DNA of 28,612 nt, from positions 1 to 28,612 of the forward strand of contig CAZDIO010000157.1 in NCBI GenBank assembly GCA_964505555.1, in the 5' to 3' direction. The position numbers were made by a program, and so were the translations under genes. This DNA comes from CAZDIO01 sp964505555. GTDB lineage: Bacteria; Bdellovibrionota_C; UBA2361; SZUA-149; CAZDIO01. The stretch's first letter is position 1; the number at the start of each line of letters is the position of its first letter. This document shows, in pieces, positions 23,222-28,612 of this stretch. The notes beneath the pieces are model-generated. The model was not told the DNA's origin. It saw nothing but the letters and a program-made list of their open reading frames with translations, and did no database searches.

Positions 23222-24670
23222 ATGACAACAAAGCCGGAACGAGATACTCTTCTCGATTTATTTTCCACAAGAACACGGGGAACAAGTGCAGATGCACTTG
23301 ATGACTCAACAAGAAGAACCGCAACAAATCAGAGTGCGCAATCACAATCCGGCGTGCGGCGAAGTTCTCGAGGACAAACCTCTTCCGGAACTCAGAATGT
23401 GCGCTCCCTCTCCCCAGTATCAAACGCCATTCTCAGAGAAGCGCGACGAGAGATCGGCTCTGAAGAGGGATTTCAAGAACGAGATGTCAGTGAAGATAGT
23501 ATCGCGAACGCCGTAGACAAAGTTTGTGCAACCCGCGGGCATATTATTGATGACATTGTTCGTGCTGAGATTATTGTTCACCTCAAGCAAGATCTCCTCG
23601 GCTGGGGTGTTCTTCAACCACTCATTGATAACAATGAGGTCACAGACGTTCACGTTTATGACTTTCAAACGGTGGTACTCCAGCGTGGTAAAATCAGTGA
23701 AACTACGGGTATTCACTGGCCAAGCCATGAAGCGTACTGCTCCTTTGTTGATCGGCTACTCCTTGGCTTAGGAAAAAGTTTATCGACCCAACAACATACG
23801 GTCGATGCGTCATTTCCTGATGGGAAGCGAATTTGCGCTGTCCATCAGAGTGTCTGCGGTGCCAGAGGGCCGTTGTTAACGATCCGTATTCCACGTATCC
23901 CAGAAACAACGCTCGAAAGCCTTGTTGCCTATCAAGTAGCACCACCACTGATTGTTAACTATCTTGCCGCACTCGTTCGAACTTGTGAACACACCTTTAT
24001 TCTCTCTGGGGAAACAGGAACAGGTAAAACGACGTTGATGCGTTGTTTAGGTACTCAGTTTCGCGCTGATGAATCAGTGATCGGAGTTGAAGATACTCCC
24101 GAACTTAACTATCAACATCCATACTATCGCAGTCTTGTTTCTCGTCCTCCGAACACGGAAGGGGTGGGTGAGGTAACACTTCAGGAGCACATTAAAACAA
24201 CATTACGACTTTGCCCTTCTCGGGTAATTCTTGGTGAAATGAGAAGTCCTGAAGCAGCGGAAGCGTTTCTTGAAGCTGCGCAAACAGGACACTGCGGAAT
24301 GTCCACTATTCACGCACGAAATGCTCGTGAAACACTCACTCGATTAGAGAGTCTTCTTGGTCGTGCTCAACGAGGGGTAAGCATGGACATCATCCGACAA
24401 CAGATTGCTCTTGCAGTTGATATTGTGTTGTGGATGAAGCGAGAAAAAGTTTCAGGACGAGTACGTCTTGCAGAAGTAATAGAGGTTGGGCACTTTGTTG
24501 AAGGAAGTATTCAGATTCGCCCAATGTTTAAATTGGTAGAAGAAGGAGACAATCCAAAATGGCGGATCGATTCGTGGTCAAGTAACAATGAGGAAGTTCT
24601 TGAGCGAAACGGAATCGTCCTTGGCGATGCTCCACAGTATTTAACATTTTCAAATATTGAGAAAGCGTAA
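23222..24670 (+). CDS. cpaF: Tad pilus ATPase CpaF/TadA
   Basis: Cytoplasmic secretion ATPase that powers Flp pilus assembly. Residues 1-75 are a Ser/Arg-rich, probably disordered extension. The N-domain (about 80-250) includes GVLQPLIDNNEVTDVHVYD and the PDGKRICAVH segment. The ATPase core has Walker A GETGTGKTT (263-271, K269), an Asp box with GVEDTPELNY, Walker B VILGEMRSPEA (E339) and the His box GHCGMSTIHARN. The 482-aa length is normal. The usual GEVRGxEA is here GEMRSPEA, a mild change. It is followed 54 bp later by tadB and then tadC, the normal order. Confidence 0.95.
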   Translation: MTTKPERDTLLDLFSTRTRGTSADALDDSTRRTATNQSAQSQSGVRRSSRGQTSSGTQNVRSLSPVSNAILREARREIGSEEGFQERDVSEDSIANAVDKVCATRGHIIDDIVRAEIIVHLKQDLLGWGVLQPLIDNNEVTDVHVYDFQTVVLQRGKISETTGIHWPSHEAYCSFVDRLLLGLGKSLSTQQHTVDASFPDGKRICAVHQSVCGARGPLLTIRIPRIPETTLESLVAYQVAPPLIVNYLAALVRTCEHTFILSGETGTGKTTLMRCLGTQFRADESVIGVEDTPELNYQHPYYRSLVSRPPNTEGVGEVTLQEHIKTTLRLCPSRVILGEMRSPEAAEAFLEAAQTGHCGMSTIHARNARETLTRLESLLGRAQRGVSMDIIRQQIALAVDIVLWMKREKVSGRVRLAEVIEVGHFVEGSIQIRPMFKLVEEGDNPKWRIDSWSSNNEEVLERNGIVLGDAPQYLTFSNIEKA

Positions 24671-24723
24671 CTCTCTTTATGGCTTACATCTGCTAAGCGA
24701 TACGGAGAGGCAAGAGAAGCGTT

Positions 24724-25725
24724 ATGAGTTTGACAGCTATCTTCGTGATTCTTGGAATATTGGTGGTGGTAGTAACGATCCTTGTTGTCTACCTGATGAT
24801 CAGCTCACAAAAGGGCTCGCCACTGATGAATCAACGAACTGTTGTCAGTGATAATTTTCGCTCGTTAGTAACAGCACAGCGAGAGCACCGTAAACAAACT
24901 GGGAAACGTGGCGGAGAAAATCTTGCTCTTGCCGCAGCCGCAGAAGGAAAAGATCTCAAGCGAAAAAGCGCAGCGACTTCCCGACTCACCTTAGAGCGAA
25001 AGCTTCGCTATGCTACCTGGCCAATTACCCCAGCACAATTTCGAGGAATTCAAGCTGTGGTGATGCTTCTTGTCTCTCTCCCGGTGTATCTGCATTGGGG
25101 AAAGATGCTATTTGGTCTCGCAGCGTTTCTTACTCCACTGCTGGTAGGTTCAGTTCTTGACTTTGCAATGAACAGACGTTTTAAGGCGTTTGATAACGAT
25201 TATCCCGCATTCTTGATGTCGTATGTTGGTCTCTTAAAGACAGGATTAAACAGTGTTGCTGGCTTGGAAGCCGCCGCACGAGGGCTTGATGAGGGGTCGC
25301 TTGTAAGACAAGAGATCGAGCTTCTTGTAGAGCGACTTCGGCTTGGTCTTAACGAAGAGCAAGCGATCAATGCGTTTGGCGAAGATATCTTTCATCCCGA
25401 ATTGGAATTATTTGTGCAGAGCTTACTTCTCAACCGACGACTGGGTGGAACACTCTCTGCAACGCTGGAGCGACTTGCTCAGCAAGTACGAAAACGGCAA
25501 CATTTCCGAAATCAAGCAGTTGCGGCGGTGGGTCTTGAGCGGAATTCGATTTATATGATCGCTGGAATTATGACCCTCTTGATGGGTTATCTCTCGTACG
25601 CCTCTCCAGAGCTTGTCTTTCCAGCGTTTACTCATCCTGTGGGTATGCAAGTGTCTCAGTTTGGGATCTGTCTGATTTTTATTGGTTTTTATTGGTCACG
25701 CCAGGTAACAAAGATTCGGGTGTAA
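24724..25725 (+). CDS. tadB: Tad pilus inner-membrane protein TadB
   Basis: A type II secretion F-domain protein of 333 aa that forms the inner-membrane platform with TadC. It has an N-terminal helix (about 3-27, rich in I/V/L), a charged cytoplasmic segment, two helices (about 108-150), the cytoplasmic F-domain (about 155-275: FLMSYVGLLKTGLNSVAGLE ... LNRRLGGTLSATLERLA) and two C-terminal helices (about 276-325). The length is normal. GGAGAGG lies 13 bp before the ATG. Only 2 bp separate its stop from the most likely tadC start. Confidence 0.92.
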   Translation: MSLTAIFVILGILVVVVTILVVYLMISSQKGSPLMNQRTVVSDNFRSLVTAQREHRKQTGKRGGENLALAAAAEGKDLKRKSAATSRLTLERKLRYATWPITPAQFRGIQAVVMLLVSLPVYLHWGKMLFGLAAFLTPLLVGSVLDFAMNRRFKAFDNDYPAFLMSYVGLLKTGLNSVAGLEAAARGLDEGSLVRQEIELLVERLRLGLNEEQAINAFGEDIFHPELELFVQSLLLNRRLGGTLSATLERLAQQVRKRQHFRNQAVAAVGLERNSIYMIAGIMTLLMGYLSYASPELVFPAFTHPVGMQVSQFGICLIFIGFYWSRQVTKIRV

Positions 25726-25727
25726 CG

Positions 25728-26651
25728 GTGGATAGTATTGTTCTGATTATAGGAAGTATTGCACTTGTTACCGGAATTGCCGGAGCAGGGTATTTTATAC
25801 TTTTTAGACCTGCCGCCGCGTCTTCTGATATGCAGCAGCTCCTCTCACGTGGTGAGCGTCGGGATAAGTTCGGAAATAAGATCGAACTTGATATTGATCT
25901 TATTAAGAAAGAGACAACGAGAAAGAAAAATAAAAGCAAGAAAAAGCCTCAGGAAGATGTTGCTACAAAACTCTTTCGTGCCGGATATTACAGCATGGAA
26001 GATCGTCGGTTTTTTCTCTATATGCAGATCGCCGTACCGATTGTGTCTGTGGTCGTGTGTACTCTTGCTTTTATGAGTTTTCATAATCCACTTCTTGTTG
26101 GTTGTGGAATGGTTCTTGGGGCTTTTATCGGACTTGCCGCGCCGCTTTCTTGGCTGGAGCGAAAGATTCGGGTTCGAGAAGAGGAGACGATGTACTATTT
26201 GCCCCTCGTAATTGAGCAAATATCGATCGGTGTGAGTAGTGCGTTAGATATCGGACCGTGTATTGCACATATTACGCAGATGGCGAAAGAACGAGAGACC
26301 TTTAACCCAGTAACAGAGATGTTAATCCATACGGAGAAACTGATCGTCTCTGGTCTTAATTTAGGAGATAGCCTTGTTGAGGTGAGTGAAGCAAATGGAA
26401 GTCCTGACGTAAAGCATGCTTTTATGTTTCTTGCACAGTGCGCAAAACATGGTGGAGAGATTTCACGCCAACTTCAGGAATTAGCAAACGCCGTAATGGC
26501 GCAACGACAGGTTCAAGTTGAAGGAAGGATTACCGCTCTTCCCGTAAAAGCGACGTTGCCGCTTACCTGTGTATTTTTTGGATTTTTTCTGATACTCGGT
26601 TCAGGAATATTTGTGAAGCTTATAACCGCGTTTGGCCCTGGGGCTGGATAA
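25728..26651 (+). CDS. tadC: Tad pilus inner-membrane protein TadC
   Basis: The second F-domain platform protein of the Tad system. It shows an N-terminal helix (VLIIGSIALVTGIAGAGYFIL), a lysine-rich linker (KKETTRKKNKSKKKPQ), a pair of helices in the middle and the F-domain LPLVIEQISIGVSSALDIGP ... LAQCAKHGGEISRQLQELA. A final helix (PLTCVFFGFFLILGSGIFV) closes the protein. Starts are ambiguous: TTG 25692 overlaps tadB by 34 bp, while GTG 25728 lies 2 bp after its stop and begins right before the first helix. GTG is preferred. No TadE/F/G pseudopilin genes follow; the next gene is a type III secretion gene. Confidence 0.88.
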   Translation: MDSIVLIIGSIALVTGIAGAGYFILFRPAAASSDMQQLLSRGERRDKFGNKIELDIDLIKKETTRKKNKSKKKPQEDVATKLFRAGYYSMEDRRFFLYMQIAVPIVSVVVCTLAFMSFHNPLLVGCGMVLGAFIGLAAPLSWLERKIRVREEETMYYLPLVIEQISIGVSSALDIGPCIAHITQMAKERETFNPVTEMLIHTEKLIVSGLNLGDSLVEVSEANGSPDVKHAFMFLAQCAKHGGEISRQLQELANAVMAQRQVQVEGRITALPVKATLPLTCVFFGFFLILGSGIFVKLITAFGPGAG

Positions 26652-26664
26652 TCAATTACTGACT

Positions 26665-26688
26665 TGACCAGGTACTGTCATCTGGTCA
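26665..26688 (+). terminator. Hairpin after tadC
   Basis: TGACCAG (26665-26671) and CTGGTCA (26682-26688) are exact complements with a 10-base loop, followed by an A/T-rich stretch (TTAGTTAATTATTGTTTGG). It begins 14 bp after the tadC stop. It may end the pilus transcript, at least in part. Confidence 0.5.
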
Positions 26689-26745
26689 GATCATTAGTTA
26701 ATTATTGTTTGGTTGTGACCGTCTGAAGATGTGGGGTTTTCACAG

Positions 26746-26763
26746 CTCCCGCTATTTCGGGAG
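26746..26763 (+). other. Second hairpin in the tadC-sctV gap
   Basis: CTCCCG (26746-26751) pairs with CGGGAG (26758-26763) around CTATTT. A third small dyad, CTCTTC-A-GAAGAG, lies at 26779-26791. Three dyads in a 195-bp gap mark a likely transcript boundary or leader before the secretion gene. No correctly spaced sigma54 element was found here. Confidence 0.4.
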
Positions 26764-26846
26764 ATCTCAAACTCCCCTCTCTTCAGAAGAGTACACCACT
26801 CGCTAAACATGGCAGAACAAGATTGTATTGATGATGTGTGTAGAAA

Positions 26847-28612
26847 ATGCATCAGTTACGTTGGATTTTAAACTTGATTTTTCGATCGCTCCTGTCTGGT
26901 GGCGGTAGAGAACTTCTCGCCTGCGTTTTCTTTTTTGCTCTGCTAATCTTGTTTCTTGTTCCGCTTCCTACCTCGGTATTAGATTTTTTCATCGCTGCCA
27001 ATATTACGATCTCCTTACTTCTCCTGATCCTGGTATCATTTGGAAGAGCGCGACCATTGTATTCGTTTCCGGCGATTGTGTTGCTAACGACGCTCTTTCG
27101 ACTTGCATTGAATGTTTCTTCAACGAGATTGATTCTCCTCCATGGTGACCAAGGACTTGATGTTGCAGGAAGGGTGATTGAAGCGTTTGGAAGTTCGGTT
27201 GTCGGTGGAGATTTTATTGTTGGAGGGATGGTATTTGCGATTATTGCAGTTGTAAATTTTGTAGTGATTACCAAGGGCTCAGCGCGGGTTGCTGAAGTGG
27301 CGGCTCGTTTTAGTCTTGATTCTCTTCCTGGAAAACAGCTTGCGATTGACTCAGACCTTCGTGCTGGGACTATTTCTTACGAAAAAGCATCACATCAGCG
27401 GCTCCAATTACTGCGGGAATCGCAGTTCTATGGAGCGATGGATGGGGCGATGAAGTTTGTGCAGGGAGATGCAATTGCAACGTTTGTGATTGCCTTTATC
27501 ACAGCGATCGGAGGAGTGAGTGTTGGGATTTCTCGTGGGCTTGAGATGGGGGAGGCGATCTCAACGTTTGGCATATTAACAATCGGGGATGCGCTGGTTA
27601 GTATCATTCCCTGTTTGTTTATTTCGATTTGTGCGGGAATGGTAGTGACGAAAGTTCATCAGCAGCAAGTTGAAGAGGAGAGTGATGATGACAATGCTCC
27701 TCTCTTTACTGTACGAATTGCTGTGTTCGGTGCGATTCTCTGTTTTGTTCTTGCGCTTATTCCAGGTTTTCCTGTGATTCCCTTTCTTAGTTTGGGTGTG
27801 GTTGCGCTCTTTTTGGCAGCAAGTGCGAATAAATTACACTCCACCGTGGAGAATCGAGCACTCTCAGGACCTCTTGCCGTATTCCATCCAAGTTTACTTC
27901 CGATGGGAGGGAGCAGTGTGCGTGTTTCTCAAAAAAAGATAGAAAGCAGTTCTCCGGGTATGAAAATACTTACGTTGCAAGTGGCAGAAGATCTTTTTTC
28001 TCAGATAGGAAAAGAAAGTATATTTCTCCAAACTTTTAAAGATCTTCAACAAAAAACATATGAAGAACGTGGAGTGATGATTCCGGAGATTGAATGTGGG
28101 CCACTTTTTCGAGCCGATCCGGGTGGGTATCAAGTTCTTGTAAGAGAGAGCGTTGTTCGCAGCGGCTTTCTGAGATCTGATGAGGTGTTTGTGCCCTCAT
28201 CAAAAACGATGTTAGAACTTCTCAACCTCAATGTTCAACATCATTCTCGGCATCCTCTTGAATATCGAATGGGAGCCTGGGTCTCGACCTCCCAAGGGAG
28301 CGTTCATGCGTTGCAACGATTAGGAACAGAGGTACTTCACTGGGATCAATTCTTAGCTTCTGAAGTTGTCGGAGCATGTCTTGATGTGGTTGAAGAAATC
28401 ATTGGACTGAGCGAGATCAAAACACTCATTCAAGGTTTGAAATCAAAGCATGCTCCACTGGTAGAGGAGATCTTTGATGGACGGTTACTCAGTTATTCAG
28501 AATTTTCTGATATCCTCAAAAGACTTATTCGAGAGCGAATTAATGTTCGTGATCTGAAATTGATTCTTGAGGGTGTTGCTGAATACGCCTCAAGTACTGC
28601 TGATGGAGGAGA
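26847..28612 (+). CDS. sctV: Type III secretion export-gate protein, SctV/FlhA family (3' end outside window)
   Basis: The largest inner-membrane protein of type III export machines, forming the nonameric gate that passes substrates. The first 588 residues are present, so about 100 are missing at the window end. Seen: membrane helices from residue 20 on, the family signature RLALNVSSTRLILL, the cytoplasmic loop VVITKGSARVAEVAARFSLD and PGKQLAIDSDLRAG, then ESQFYGAMDGAMKFVQGDAI, LTIGDALVSIIPCLFISICA, and the C-terminal cytoplasmic domain with RERINVRDLKLILEGVAEYA. ESQ and MDGAMKFV match SctV proteins; flagellar FlhA usually has EADFYGAMDGASKFV. The ATG is preceded in frame by a stop and has a poor ribosome site. 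It is the first type III gene after the Tad operon, on the same strand. Confidence 0.92.
   Translation, partial: MHQLRWILNLIFRSLLSGGGRELLACVFFFALLILFLVPLPTSVLDFFIAANITISLLLLILVSFGRARPLYSFPAIVLLTTLFRLALNVSSTRLILLHGDQGLDVAGRVIEAFGSSVVGGDFIVGGMVFAIIAVVNFVVITKGSARVAEVAARFSLDSLPGKQLAIDSDLRAGTISYEKASHQRLQLLRESQFYGAMDGAMKFVQGDAIATFVIAFITAIGGVSVGISRGLEMGEAISTFGILTIGDALVSIIPCLFISICAGMVVTKVHQQQVEEESDDDNAPLFTVRIAVFGAILCFVLALIPGFPVIPFLSLGVVALFLAASANKLHSTVENRALSGPLAVFHPSLLPMGGSSVRVSQKKIESSSPGMKILTLQVAEDLFSQIGKESIFLQTFKDLQQKTYEERGVMIPEIECGPLFRADPGGYQVLVRESVVRSGFLRSDEVFVPSSKTMLELLNLNVQHHSRHPLEYRMGAWVSTSQGSVHALQRLGTEVLHWDQFLASEVVGACLDVVEEIIGLSEIKTLIQGLKSKHAPLVEEIFDGRLLSYSEFSDILKRLIRERINVRDLKLILEGVAEYASSTADGG

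Noticed and set aside
26813..26832. TGGCA ... TTGTA before sctV as a sigma54 promoter
   Set aside because: The gap between the two blocks is 8 bases instead of 6, so GG and the -12 pair are out of phase. sigma54 does not tolerate that.
26852..27274. 140-aa minus-strand ORF over the start of sctV
   Set aside because: It is the antisense of conserved membrane helices and the family signature, low in complexity and rich in Thr/Ile/Ser.
26847..28612. Flagellar FlhA rather than SctV
   Set aside because: The loop reads ESQFYGAMDGAMKFVQGD, closer to SctV than to the EADFYGAMDGASKFV pattern of FlhA, and no flagellar gene is in the window. Not fully excluded without a tree.

Overview
The window looks like chromosome from a free-living or host-associated diderm (Gram-negative) bacterium of moderate G+C. 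A non-flagellar type III secretion export-gate gene, a Tad/Flp pilus locus, sigma54-type activators and a bacterial Ser/Thr kinase/PP2C/FHA set occur together. That mix is found in delta-proteobacteria-like, Chlamydiae/Verrucomicrobia-like and related lineages. I cannot place the phylum from sequence alone. No rRNA, tRNA, transposase, phage gene or CRISPR array was seen.

Layout. (1) 1-331: non-coding, with a perfect 17-bp inverted repeat at the very edge. (2) 332-6246: a tightly overlapping operon for the oxidative pentose phosphate pathway (tal, gnd, zwf, opcA) ending in an acyl-CoA dehydrogenase gene. (3) 6428-7257: two small orphan genes. (4) 7265-10516, minus strand: two sigma54-activator-like proteins and a small protein in one compact operon. 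One activator keeps all the ATPase and sigma54-contact motifs; the other has lost them. (5) 10672-15200, plus strand, divergent from (4): a response regulator with a C-terminal zinc ribbon, a very large polytopic hybrid histidine kinase, and an unknown protein. (6) 15201-16418: an odd C-rich spacer, a good sigma54 promoter and an unknown 298-aa protein. (7) 16761-19983: membrane-anchored PP2C phosphatase, FHA protein with a duplicated Thr motif, and membrane-anchored Ser/Thr kinase. (8) 20188-26651: Tad pilus genes cpaE, flp, cpaB, cpaF, tadB, tadC, with a second sigma54-type promoter before the pilin gene and strong RNA hairpins in the spacers. No secretin gene is present where cpaC/rcpA usually lies. 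(9) 26847-28612: an sctV/flhA-family export-gate gene, cut by the window end, reading closest to the non-flagellar SctV type.

How it may work together (inference): the two-component proteins and the activator pair of the divergent cluster would drive sigma54 promoters, including those at 15455 and 21481. The PP2C/FHA/kinase set would tune assembly of the surface machine by Thr phosphorylation. The most interesting idea is that about 18 kb (roughly 10.5-28.6 kb) forms one regulatory and structural island. In it a Tad pilus without its own secretin sits directly upstream of type III secretion genes, under a dedicated sigma54 and phospho-Thr control circuit.
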